The notes beneath the pieces are model-generated. The model did not search any database and had not been told where the DNA came from. It saw nothing but the letters and a program-made list of their open reading frames with translations. The position numbers were made by a program, and so were the translations under genes. Shown in pieces: positions 46,182-56,778 of a stretch of 64,000 nt of DNA. The number at the start of each line of letters is the position of its first letter. Position 1 is the stretch's first letter. Source of the stretch: Siphonodentalium dalli (Eukaryota > Mollusca > Scaphopoda > Gadilida > Siphonodentaliidae). The stretch is taken from assembly GCA_032622095.1 (NCBI GenBank), contig CP136065.1:246635474-246699473 (forward strand), given 5' to 3'.

Positions 46182-46515
46182 GTTGGATATTCGGGGATTC
46201 AAACATGAAAACTGTTTTCATGCTTGTATCCTAAATAGTAAATATCCAATGAAACATGCTACGTTTATCTCCACTCTAATTCAATCTACTAAATAATTTA
46301 AATGGTATTGCACTAATAGTACTTTTTATCGGTGACGGCATTATATGCTACAAAATGATATATGCTTTTTCCTGTGATCAAATCTCTGGGTATGTTCCAT
46401 GCGGTTACTCAGAACAGCACTGGAACAACTTTATAGTAAATAAATGTTGTGGCACTGCTTAATTACATGACTCCTGCTTGCTCGATGATGTTTTTGACAC
46501 AACGTTTTCCATCCA

Positions 46516-46732
46516 TACAGTAATACCCTAAGTAATCGACTCCTTAACCACAGCAGAATTATGGGTAACTTTTCAGGATTTATTCGGAAATATGGCTTGT
46601 TGCCATTCATCGGAAAGCTCTCAGGGAGAGCTTTCGGATGAATGGCAACAAGCAATATTTCCGACTAAATCCTGAAAAGTTACCCATAATTCTGCTGTGG
46701 TTAAGGGGTCGATTACTTAGGGCATTACTGTA
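46516..46732. mobile_element. Mariner-like palindromic MITE, TA-flanked
   Basis: TACAGTAATACCC to GGGCATTACTGTA, a nearly perfect 217-bp palindrome folding at CTCTCAGGGAGAG. TA borders and a CAGT start fit Tc1/mariner MITEs. It lies 105 bp before the acceptor at 46836. Confidence 0.85.
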
Positions 46733-46836
46733 TTTGTTCACCCATCAGCTGGTGAATGAAAAAATAAAGTTATCAACTCTCGACCAATTGAATTACAATG
46801 TAATCTATTGCTGGAATTACCTTCTTACAATTTCAG

Positions 46837-47036
46837 ACACCATGTTCTTGCCCACACCACGGCAGTTATATGCTGATGATGACGGCACGACTGTTCATCT
46901 TCTTTGTGCCACTTCTAAACTACTCACTTGCATCACAAATGTCAATGTCAATATGGCTTCTTTACACTGGCAAGACAGAGAAGGTCATAAGGTCAAGTTG
47001 AATCTTATACCAATCATGAGGAAATTAGCTTACCAG
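46837..47036 (+). CDS. Gene 2, probable exon 10
   Basis: Acceptor TACAATTTCAG|ACACCA and donor TACCAG|GTTAGT. With the G of exon 9 it reads DTMFLPTPRQLYADDDGTTV, HLLCATSKLLTCITNVNVNM, then LHWQDREGHKVKLNLIPIM and RKLAYQ, ending in phase 0. Phase compatibility with exon 9 and with both 48844 and 54557 supports it, and so does coding-like composition. Family unknown. Confidence 0.75.
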
Positions 47037-47068
47037 GTTAGTCAAGAATAATTAACTATTTTAGTTTA

Positions 47069-47470
47069 GGGAACTCCATGGTCTAGTGGTTAGAGTGTCT
47101 GGCTTTTCTTCACTGTCTACAGGAGATGAGTTTGCACACTGTCTACAGGAGATGAGTTTGCCTCCCGCCAGTGGATTAACCCTTTCATGATGGGAGCTGC
47201 ACTGGTGCATACTGCGCAGGGCATACTCTTATATATTCAAGTATCCCATAGGGAGCCTCACATACATAAGAGAATGCACTGGCTTACAAGGTCAATTTAA
47301 ATATTGTTACTAGTTAGGCCAATGCATTCTCTTTATATGCGAGGCTTCCTATGGTAGACTCGCATTTATAAGAGAATGCATTGGCACAGGATTTTCACAA
47401 AATTTCAGGAAGCTCCAGTCATCAAAGGGTTAAGTAACATGTGGCTTTCGAGTCATACGCTCTTCAAAAT
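47069..47470 (+). mobile_element. tRNA-like SINE interrupted by a TTAA MITE
   Basis: The head is TCCATGGTCTAGTGGTTAGA (A-box-like), then a duplicated TACAGGAGATGAGTTTGC, CTCCCGCCAGTGGAT, and after the insertion GTAACATGTGGCTTTCGAGT. Removing the insertion restores an order matching the SINE at 5965. Confidence 0.65.
47176..47433. mobile_element. piggyBac-like MITE inside the SINE
   Basis: TTAACCCTTTCATGATGGGA to TCATCAAAGGGTTAA with two hairpins around CATTCTCTTTATATGCGAGG-like arms. A third subfamily (CATGATGGGAGC ends), related to 54157-54410 and 58460-58717. Confidence 0.8.
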
Positions 47471-47816
47471 TTTGAACCTTGAGCAAGGCTGCTCATAGTG
47501 GGACTGCTTCACACCAATCAAGCGTTAAAATTGTACTGAGTGAGGTGGGATGGGACGTATGGGTCTGGTCACATAAATTACATATCCTAATACAAGGTTC
47601 ACAATACGAATACGCAGTCCTTCCTACGAGAGAAACACAACAAGAGCATTTATTTGCTCCCCCAATTCAGAAGACAGGTGTAATATTGCACCACTAATAA
47701 TAATCGTAAGTTGGGTTTTTCTCAAACAAATTGTTATTGTGGGATAGACATGTTTGTCCAATTACATTTTCATATGCCCATAATTGAACTGACAAGGGAA
47801 ATGATCTAAATAAACC

Positions 47817-47944
47817 TTAACCCTTTCAGTGCCAAGTCCGATTTTTGTATCAACCCATATTTCCTTGATCATTTTTCAAGTTTATTGATTATAATAATGT
47901 GATACATTGATGGAAAAAGCTCTTAGAGGCACTGAAAGGGTTAA
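47817..47944. mobile_element. piggyBac-like MITE, short palindrome
   Basis: TTAACCCTTTCAGTGCCAAG to GGCACTGAAAGGGTTAA; same subfamily as 22130 but with much of the right arm deleted. Confidence 0.8.
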
Positions 47945-48398
47945 AATAGTTCAATATTGAATCAACAATTACAGTCACCTTAAGTCTTTTGACAAGATGG
48001 ACTAGTGCAAATTTTAGATCCAGTGAATTGGAATTGAAAATTACGAGTGTGTACGGGTGCTAGAGCAATCGCTCCCGTCTCCTGGGAAGGACTGAATACG
48101 TATCTAGATATCTCAGGTTAATATACTGAGGCCTTATAGTAGTTAAAATCATCTGTGCCTGGTAGCGTTTCACCTAGTGTAATTTTCCCCCAATTCTGGT
48201 CCCCCCATAAGTCCCAATTCACATATTACCACTACTAGAAACAAAGAAACAAATTTAGTTTGTAGACAAAATATAGGACTCTCCTCCATGTATTTTGAAG
48301 CCAATGAAAGCCCCACATCCCACTTACTGGACGTCGTGAATTGATACAAGTATGAAGGAGAAAGTACACACTGTATGTTGTCATTCTGTTGACCAGAG

Positions 48399-48613
48399 TA
48401 CCGTAATGCCCAAAATAATCGACTCCTTAACCACAGCAGAATATGGGTAACTTTTCAGGATTTAGTCGGAAATATGACTTGTTGCCATTCATTGGAAAGC
48501 TCTCAGTGAGAACTTTCCGATGAATGACAACAAGCCATATTTCCGACTAAATCCTGAAAAATACCCATAATTCTGCTGTGGTTAAGGAGTCAATTATTTA
48601 GGGCATTACTGTA
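48399..48613. mobile_element. Mariner-like palindromic MITE
   Basis: TACCGTAATGCCCAAAATAA to TTATTTAGGGCATTACTGTA, complete with both arms folding at CTCAGTGAGA. Same family as 46516. Confidence 0.85.
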
Positions 48614-48843
48614 CATTTGGGAAAGCAGAGTTATCCGTTCGGTATCATTCATTACATTGTTGTAAACTTTGCCGTGAAGTTTATATCTGTGTGAGGGGAA
48701 GGGGAGGGAGATTGGGGGGGGGGGAATCAAAGTCTTCTGATACATTGAGGAGAAGTAGTATATGTCATCCAAAATTGCCACACAAAGAAAATATTAGTAT
48801 CATTGTTTTCAGAAGTGGTATGTGAATTTGGAATTCATTTCAG

Positions 48844-49083
48844 GGACCAGTATTGGGAAAACTTAGCTATTTACGATCGGGAATGGGGCCCCCTGCCATC
48901 AGTAAGAAAAATAGTTGTGGTTGTATGTTTACTGACAAAAATGTAGCAATAAAAATGTCAAAAAACTTGGAAAGTCCAGAAATTGCTTATATTGGTACTG
49001 GCATACTGGTTGAAAAAAAATTTACTTTATCAAATCAAGAAACTTCAATATTTTATGCTGCGATACAATACACCTATTGCTGA
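48844..49083 (+). CDS. Alternative terminal exon of gene 2
   Basis: Acceptor GAATTCATTTCAG|GGACCA, in phase 0, so directly compatible with the exon ending at 47036. It reads GPVLGKLSYLRSGMGPPAIS, KKNSCGCMFTDKNVAIKMSK, ESPEIAYIGTGILVEKKF and on to TGA at 49081. Another frame (48983 onward) is also open through AYAG to 49207 and would have continued to a TAG at 49907 before the hAT insertion at 49188. The family is unknown, and competition with exon 54557 is unresolved. Confidence 0.45.
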   Translation, partial: GPVLGKLSYLRSGMGPPAISKKNSCGCMFTDKNVAIKMSKNLESPEIAYIGTGILVEKKFTLSNQETSIFYAAIQYTYC

Positions 49084-49187
49084 GTCACATATCACGATTC
49101 ACCGTGCACCGGTTGTATTTCCCATCCCTACAATGGATGTTAATGGATGTTGTCACCGTTATTATAATCCTGATGCACAGGCATATG

Positions 49188-49870
49188 CAGGGTCCGCACT
49201 GGACTGAAATTTACTTTTGCCAAATAGTATCATTTTCTGCATAGCCTATTTCGTTCCCCTGATTGATGCATAAGTAACCCATAGTTCGTTTGCCTGGAAT
49301 GTTCCGATAATCATGGCTAAGTGCTTGGAAATCTTATATTGGGCTGACTTAATGTGCTGCGTGTCTCAAATTCACCACAGATTTTGTGAAAATAAATAAG
49401 CATACACTCAGCTTTTTATGAGAATAAATCATCATTGAGTTTTATGTTTCGACATTCGTGGTTTGAACGATGTTTGATATCGATAGTAAACCAGTTAGTT
49501 AATAATTATGCTCGCATGCATCTCTATTGTGGTTCACCATACAACAATAAACCAATCACCGAACAATAAAATGGTAGAAGAGTTGCTTCATCAGAAGGGA
49601 ACATCACAAGAGGACTACCATCACACTAAATATTGGTAATCCCTCCACCCATAGATAATAAATTTACAAGATTAACTGCATCTTATTGGAGGTGTTAACA
49701 TTCCCGAAAACCATATAAAACACCACCAATATAATTCTATTGTAATAGTTTCCTAAAATGAATGGTATTGATTGACCGATAATTTCAACTTTATTGAGCA
49801 ATTAAAAATTGACTTGCAAAAACTTTTGCCAAATGAAAATATTTTTTGCCAAGTGGCAGCGCGAACCCTG
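49188..49870. mobile_element. hAT-like non-autonomous element, 683 bp, 8-bp duplication
   Basis: Ends CAGGGTCCGCACTGG and GCAGCGCGAACCCTG (imperfect inverted), flanked by GGCATATG at 49180-49187 and 49871-49878. TTTTGCCAAATG-like phrases near both ends match the internal phrases of the 52580 element (TTTAGCCAAATG), so they are relatives. Confidence 0.85.
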
Positions 49871-50099
49871 GGCATATGCCAATGGGCCAATGAAATTGAT
49901 GTCATAGTGCTTTATCAATGGAGGGGAGGGGGGTATTAAGGTATCAGATTTATGGATGCTCAGACTCAGTATTACCGAATATTATTAAGTGTCTTTTGGG
50001 GCGCAAACTGCCATGTGGCTTTAAAGTTTAGCTTTTTCTCAGCAGAAGTTTTACTACCTGCCAAACTGTGATTGATACAAAGGTGTTGTCAGTTTGGAG

Positions 50100-50790
50100 G
50101 AATAAACATCTTTATTCCACACCCATTGACATTAGTCACATGAATTCAAAGGAATCCCAGCCGTTGAATACATATTAGTGTATACCTCTAGTGGAATACA
50201 AGCTGGAACTATTCTTGTTGACGTTGTCGCCAAGAAAGATGATGTACATTACGTCGATCATCTGCTTCCGATGATCCCCCCTTGATTACTGGTTATTTGT
50301 CAGACTTAAATCACAATAAAGGTAGCTATAGTAACAATGGAGGTGACATTCATGGATTGAACTTATCTGACTGAACGGTGTAGAATAAATACAGAACACA
50401 ACTTGAATATCTCAAATCTTTTATCGAACTCGTTGCAGACGGCGCAAAGAAATATATCCTTGCACCATCCACAACTCATTCGATAAAAGAGTCTTGATTA
50501 AGATGCGCATTGTGTTCTGTCTATTTATTCCACAGCCATTGATGTGAGGCACATGTATTCAACGGATTCCCAGCCATTGAATACATAATAGTGTGTACCT
50601 ATTGAACTTATCTGACACAACAGTGCAGAATAATTACAGAACACAATTTGCATCATAATCTCAAATCTTTTATCAAACTCATTGTGGAAGGCGCATAGTT
50701 ACATTTCGCTCTGGCGTCTCACGAAATATATCCTTGCACCATCCGCAACTCATTCGATAAAATATTCTTGATTAAGATGCGCGTTGTGTT
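50100..50790 (+). repeat. Interleaved direct duplications
   Basis: TCCCAGCCGTTGAATACATA (50156) recurs at 50565. GAACTTATCTGACTGAACGG...TTGATTAAGATGCGCATTGT (50358-50515) recurs at 50605-50785 with an extra CGCTCTGGCGTCTCACG. Old diverged tandem duplication. Confidence 0.7.
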
Positions 50791-51067
50791 ATCTATTTCT
50801 TGATGGAATCTCTTGTTTATCTCAACAAACACACCATCAAACTGAGCTTTATTGTCATTGTTGCATCCATTGATTACAGTATATAACAGAAAATATAGCC
50901 AAGAACAAAATATCGCAAAAGAAAAGTGTCAAGTGGAAGGAGCTATTTGATTGGCTGGCTCAGCTTGCATACGAGAGAGGCAAGTCACAATCCTACTGGG
51001 TAAGTGCTCATAGCTTACTAGTCTATTCGCTGTTTCAGCTTGTGTATAAGAGAAGAAAGTCATGATA

Positions 51068-51319
51068 AAGCCTTGAAATAGTGTGTCTGTCATTTGCAGA
51101 ATGAGGTCCCCAGAGGGTGAATTTAGTGATGCTACCCCGCATGGTGGGCTAACATCACCAAATTCACCCTCTGTAAACCTCATTCTGCTGAGGTGTAAGC
51201 AGAATGAGGTCCCCAGAGGGTGAATTTGGTGATGCTAGCCCACTATGCGGGGTAGCATCACTAAATTCACCCTCTGGGGACCTCATTCTGCAAATGACAG
51301 ACACACTATTTCAAGGCTT
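51068..51319. mobile_element. Complete palindrome-of-palindromes MITE, 252 bp
   Basis: Terminal arms AAGCCTTGAAATAGTGTGTC and GACACACTATTTCAAGGCTT are perfect inverses. Inside are two palindromes (51099-51187 and 51200-51292), each GAATGAGG...CCTCATTC, separated by CTGAGGTGTAAG. Thus each half folds on itself and the whole also folds. Confidence 0.9.
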
Positions 51320-52282
51320 GTGGGTGAGTGGTTCTAGCTTTCTAGTCTGCTATTTGTATGGTGTAAGCAAAATATAATTTTTACCACTGTGAGATTCTGC
51401 ATAATGACCACATTACACAAATATTGTGCACTCTGCAAAGAATGAAAGAAACTTATCAAGATTTTCTTTTCCCCACCCCTTTGCAACGAATATATATTGA
51501 TGTAAATTTGTTCAGAAACTAGCAAAAAGCTCCTCTATAGTATAAATAATGGTATATACCATTGGAAAGTGGTCAGTCGTAAATGAATTTCGAAGTACAA
51601 TTGCTAGTCGCGCTCGTACGTCGAACGAAAGAACCCCTCATTTCCGTTTGCACATTCCGGGAAAGCCCTGGGAAATCCTGTCACCTGATTGGCTGGCGTC
51701 TTTAAAAAATGCCAGCTTTTGTATACAAATAAACACGTGGAACATCTAATTTTAGCGTATGGGCGTGGATAATCGATAACATAATTACTTCGCGCACGAG
51801 CAGTCCAAACAGGAATCTCTTCCGCTTTACATGAATGATGAATTCCGGGGATCTTAACAGTCTTTTGAACCGATCTCCGCTCACTGACGTGAAGTTTGTT
51901 CGTAGATTGTCTTTAATTGTACAATTTGGTTTCGTTTCTTGGGTCCAAAATGATTGACGTGCATAAAGTAGTCTATTTTGGGAGTCGCTTGCCAGGATAA
52001 TGACGTCACTCGCTCTGTTGTTTTTCGAGCTCGAGCAAATGACCTTGACTGCCATTTCGATAAGACGTACCGTGCGCGACTCTGGGAGCAAATGTACGCT
52101 AAGTTTACTGGAAAGTGGTCTACTGTTTTAGCGATGCATGTGGTATAACTGTAATGCAAGGAAATACATTAAGAGTTTTGGGAAACACATTCGATCTTAG
52201 GTTTTCTTTGATTGATCAGCATGATACATATTAATTTTGTCTATTGTTTTCGAGGATGCACTGCATCAAATTTTGACATATA
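51320..52282. other. No gene recognised
   Basis: Open frames of 92-129 codons on the minus strand at 51702-52159 have no recognised motif and no splice context. Nothing supported. Confidence 0.35.
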
Positions 52283-54022
52283 CCTGGATATAGTGTGACT
52301 ACCGTTTGCAGAATGAGGTCCCCAGAGGGTGAAATTAGTGATGTTATCCCAGGGACCTCATTCTGTGTAGGCCTCATCTTCTGGGAAGTATCTATAGTCT
52401 CAAATTGTTTTAGTTACTTTTTCCCTTCTGTTCAGTTTCTATATCCCCTAATTTGTAGAAAATAAAATGCATAATGGAGGTGACTAATAGGTGAACATCA
52501 CCAATTTCAACTGAGGAACTTCAATCTGATCCTATGTCTGCCATAGCAGTTGAGACCTAAGCAGAATGAGGTCCCCAGACAGTGTTCACGCTGGACCGAA
52601 AAAAACTTTAGCCAAAAGTTTAGCCAAATGAAAATTTTATTAGCCAAATGAAAAAAACTTTAGCCAAATGTTTTTTGGCCAAATTAAAAAAAACTTTGGC
52701 CAAATTAAATCATCGTTTTCTGGTCGGTTCACAATTAATGACTAAAACGTAAAATCTAACAGACACAGGTAAAATACACAATAATTTAAATAATTTTTAT
52801 GAACTAGAAGTATCATTTATTAAAAATTTATTAATCTTTATGTGAAAGAGTGATTGGGGGGGGGGGGGGGGGGTAACCCGGGATTGTCCTTCTTAATGTC
52901 ATTATTTTTTTGTTTTATATCAATATCTTTTTTTAAATCATTAAATATTTATCCTTGCGAAAATATCTAAGTGACATCTGGAAACTAATAACTTAATATT
53001 GTTACGCCATTATCAAATTACAATCTGTCATAAAAGCATGCATATTATTTTGTCCGTATCGGTATTGACGACAAAGAGCCACAAAATATCTGTCGTGATT
53101 CACATTTGGCTGATTAAGCTATTGTCTTACACTTGGTGCTCATAAACCTCGACCGACATAAATACAATGTCATCATAAACATGCATTGTGCGGGAGTCCC
53201 GTGAGTGACCAGACAGACAATGGGGGATTAGGGGATTAAATGTAAAATAATAACCTTTTGCTGTTTCGTGCAGAATGACATAATTTTTCTCCAGATTAAA
53301 ACAGCCTGTTACGAACAAATTGCTTATATACCAGCGTCAATGCACACTTTACAAAATATTGCTTTCTTCACATTGTCATGATTCAACCACGGTCGGTTTA
53401 ATGTCCATGCGTCTTTGAATGTCCGTCTTGTGAAAACTAAAGATGAGTGCATATCACTGTGTGATCGCTTGGTTGATAGAGTTGTCGATCGGGTTTCCCT
53501 TTGTACTGTCCGCGATCGGGTTTCCCTTTGTACAGTCGGCAATATATTCCCACTTTCGATATTTTCAGACTAGATCGTTCACATCACAGAATTGAAAACC
53601 CACTTGCCCAAATTTATGTTAGATTTGGAAATAAAAATATGTTTACTCTACACTAAATGTTAGAGCTTACCTTTTGCTGTTACGGAACGATATTTCATAA
53701 GTACGAAATTAATGAAATACTTTCGTCACCTAACTTCGTCTTTAATGTCGATCTATTGAGCGCTTTTATGAATTAGCTTTCTGACTCCATACTTTCAGTC
53801 TCCATTTGGGGTAAAAAAAAGTTTAGCCAAAAGTTTAGCCAAATGAAATTTTTATTAGCCAAATTCGAAAAAGATTAGCCATTGGCTAATTTGGCTACCG
53901 ACAGCGTGAACACTGTCCCCAGAGGGTAAATTTGGTATGCTAGCCTGCTGTGCGGGATAGCATCACTAAATTCACCATCTGGGGACCTCATTCTGCAATT
54001 GTCAGACTCACTATATCGAAGG
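52283..54022. mobile_element. Long palindromic MITE carrying a hAT insertion
   Basis: Ends CCTGGATATAGTGTGAC and GACTCACTATATCGAAGG surround two GAATGAGG palindromes and the same middle segment as 26167-26377. The right palindrome is split by the element at 52580-53915. Confidence 0.85.
52580..53915. mobile_element. hAT-like non-autonomous element, 1336 bp, TCCCCAGA duplication
   Basis: Ends CAGTGTTCACGCTG and CAGCGTGAACACTG are perfect inverses, flanked by TCCCCAGA at 52572-52579 and 53916-53923. The host is a known repeat, so the empty site (GAGGTCCCCAGAGGGTG) is visible in every other copy. Repeated TTTAGCCAAATG phrases lie near both ends, and a G run lies at 52856-52873. No transposase. 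Confidence 0.95.
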
Positions 54023-54156
54023 GAAGGGTTAATTTAATTTTAGATATATATTTTCTGTTCAGAAACATGTCACCTAGGTATGAGTTATCTCCCTTTGTAT
54101 CTCAACAGTTCAGAAAATATATCGAGTTTACTATAAACACACACACATCAGTGGCA

Positions 54157-54410
54157 GTAACTCTTTCATGACTGGAGCTTCATGGAATTATGCGAAAACC
54201 CTGTGCCAATGCTTTCTCTTATATATGCGAGTCTCCCATAGGGAACCTTGCATATACATTAACCTAACAATATTTACCTTGACCTTATAAGCCAGTGCAT
54301 TCTCGTATATATGTGAGGCTCCCTATGGGAAACTCGCATATATAAGAGAATGCACTGGCACACGATATTTAATGCTGCTCCAGCTCAGCTCCCATCATGA
54401 AAGGATTTTA
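54157..54410. mobile_element. Diverged TTAA-type MITE
   Basis: TAACTCTTTCATGACTGGAG and CTCCCATCATGAAAGGATTT ends with CTCTTATATATGCGAGTCTC hairpins. Same subfamily as 47176; the TTAA borders have decayed. Confidence 0.65.
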
Positions 54411-54556
54411 AATATTTTGAATTGATAGCTTGGAGGAACTAAGATATCTGTAAAGGTGAAAAAATTGGTCACTTCAGTGTGAACCCTTGTTGGCAATTGG
54501 CCAATTCTGCCTCCAACAGTGCAAAACCCTGTTGAACATATTTTCCAAAATTTCAG

Positions 54557-54757
54557 AGGTTGGAACGTTACGTCAAAGCCTTCCTTCAGAAACTTGAAAG
54601 TAAAAAGGAGAAAGACAAAGTCCCAGATGAGAAGAAATTTTTCCGAGAAAAAATAAAGGATGACTATGATTTTGATGTGACGATTGAAGCCATACAACAA
54701 TATGGCAAAACGCTCTTCATACAACTGTGTGGACTTGACTATGGTCAAGTTAATTTC
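54557..54757 (+). CDS. Gene 2, probable further exon
   Basis: Acceptor CAAAATTTCAG|AGGTTG and donor AATTTC|GTAAGT; 67 codons, phase 0 at both ends. It reads RLERYVKAFLQKLESKKEKD, KVPDEKKFFREKIKDDYDFD, VTIEAIQQYGKTLFIQLCGL and DYGQVNF. Charged helix then mixed. It fits directly after the exon ending 47036 (LAYQ|RLERYV). The following exon was not found; an assembly gap begins 366 bp later. Family unknown; it could belong to a separate gene. Confidence 0.75.
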
Positions 54758-54864
54758 GTAAGTAGAGCACATTTACAATTTCGGAGGAAGTGCATTGTAC
54801 TGTCCCAATATAATGGCAGATCCATTGTATGTCAATATTCAAATCCATTTTTCATTTTTCACAC

Positions 54865-55110
54865 ATTCATTTGACTTGAAAATCTCTCCCAACTTGCATA
54901 ATTTTGTCCCAGCTTGTATTCCTACTTTTTTGTGTCAATTTTTTGAAAACTTGGCACAGATATTTAGTACCATGGGAAACTGTATACTTGTCCGACTTTT
55001 TTTGAGTGGAGTTATCCCCCTTATTCTACTTAGAAACAGTTTGCAACATGCATAATTTTGTCTGAGCTTGTATTCCTTGTTTTTTTTCTCGAAAAACAAG
55101 TTTGTTAATA
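54865..55110 (+). repeat. Pearl-like fragment of the TATACCCCCC family
   Basis: Cores with CATAATTTTGTCCCAGCTTG, ACTTGGCACAGATATTTAGT and ACCATGGGAAACTG, without head or tail. Confidence 0.65.
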
Positions 55111-55123
55111 TAGCCCATTTGGG

Positions 55124-55223
55124 NNNNNNNNNNNNNNNNNNNNNNNNNNNNNNNNNNNNNNNNNNNNNNNNNNNNNNNNNNNNNNNNNNNNNNNNNNNNN
55201 NNNNNNNNNNNNNNNNNNNNNNN
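55124..55223. other. Assembly gap, 100 N
   Basis: Exactly 100 N, a conventional placeholder; true length unknown. The left flank is pearl-like and the right flank is interior of a hAT-like element, so the sequence was probably lost to repeats. Confidence 1.
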
Positions 55224-55819
55224 AAATCATGAAATATTAATTATCCTTGCGAAAATATCTAAGTGACATCTGGAAACTAATAAGTTAATATTGTTACGCC
55301 ATTATCAAATTACAATCTGTCATAAAAAGCATGCATATTATTTTGAATGTATCGGTTTTGACAAATAGCCACAAAATATCTGTCGTGATTCACATTTGTC
55401 TGATTAAGCTATTGTCTTACACTTGGTGCTCATAAACCTTGACCGTCATAAATACAATGCATCATAAACATGCATTGTGCAGGAGCCCCCGTGAGTGACC
55501 AGACAGACAATGGGGGATTAGCGGATTAATTTAAAATAAAGACTTTTGCTGTTTCGTGCAGAGTTAGTGGTTTCCCTTTGTACTGTCCGCGATCGGGTTT
55601 CCCTTTGTACAGTCGGTGATATATTCCCACTTACGATGTTTTTGGACTAGATCGTTCACATCACAGAATTGAAAACCCACTTGCCAAAAATTCATGCTTT
55701 CATTCTCCATTTGGGGTAAAAAAAAAGTTTAGCCAAAAGTTTAGCCAAATGAAATTTTTATTAGCCAAATTCGAAAAAGATTAGCCATTGGCTAATTTGG
55801 CTACCGACAGCGCGAACAC
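55224..55819. mobile_element. Second copy of the 52580 hAT-like element, left end in gap
   Basis: Matches 52940-53915 with internal deletions and ends CTACCGACAGCGCGAACACTG at 55819. Closely similar but not identical (GCGCGAA for GCGTGAA). Confidence 0.85.
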
Positions 55820-56261
55820 TGGTTACGTGTGTGACACAAAAATTGTTATGTGTGTGACCTTCTGAAAAAATCATAAATGGTAACTAGAAAAGCTAGCATT
55901 TATTAATAATCAGGGAGATGCTAATTGTTGCGAGTGAATAAAATCTTGTTCCTTTATATATTGACACATTTTAAACATATGAACCCTGTTATCTCCAGAA
56001 ACTGTTATGTGTGTGACAGATATACGAACGGTATATTATACAATGAGTCAATCTGCATAAAATGTATTCTGAAAAGCACTAGAGTTTACACTTTTATCCA
56101 GATATCAGTTGGTAGGCAAACTGTATAGTACTTCAAGTATTCTTTTACTTGTATCATACTTCATTTATGTTACATCTATATATATATTAAAAACTCCAAT
56201 TCCAACATGCATACAAGTACATGTTTGTGTAAAAATATGATATAATAAATATGGGATCAAT

Positions 56262-56517
56262 TTTGAATGCCCGTTTTTAAAAATGGGACATATTATGTGA
56301 TTTGTCTGCCTGTCTGTCCGTCCATCCCGTTTGCATCTGGCTTCCGTATGATAACTTTAGATAGTCTCACTGAATAACAATTTTGATATGTATGGCAAAA
56401 TACAGGTCAAGTTCAAATTTGTGTCCCCCCCCCACCAATATTCAGACAGTTATTGCCCTTTGTTGGAATTACAATGGGTATTTTCTGCCAAGCCCTATAG
56501 TGATGCTCTTGTAAAAA
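56262..56517 (+). repeat. Pearl-like element, one core
   Basis: Head GAATGCCCGTTTTTAAAAAT then GGGACATATTATG, CTGTCCGTCCATCC, one core (CAGGTCAAGTTCAAATTTGT), tail AGTGATGCTCTTGT. The same head and tail type as 8195-9175. Confidence 0.65.
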
Positions 56518-56778
56518 ATAATTCAATAAACGTTTAGTCTGTTGTGTTGCTTGGAATACAAGCAACCCCCCCCCCCCCCGCCCATATATTAAGGGTGTCA
56601 CATAACTATTGCGCGCTTATCCTGATTATGTTTACATTTGGTCCACAATTTACATGTGAACTACATGACCATATAACAACGGCACTTACAATGGTCACTT
56701 TATACATTGACCAAACCTTAACACAATAATTGTATTAACTAAACTTATTTAAAGAGATACGTACAAATCACTCTTTTA

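Noticed and set aside
51702..52159. Minus-strand gene from frames of 129 and 92 codons
   Set aside because: Overlapping frames in the same stretch, no domain and no splice support.
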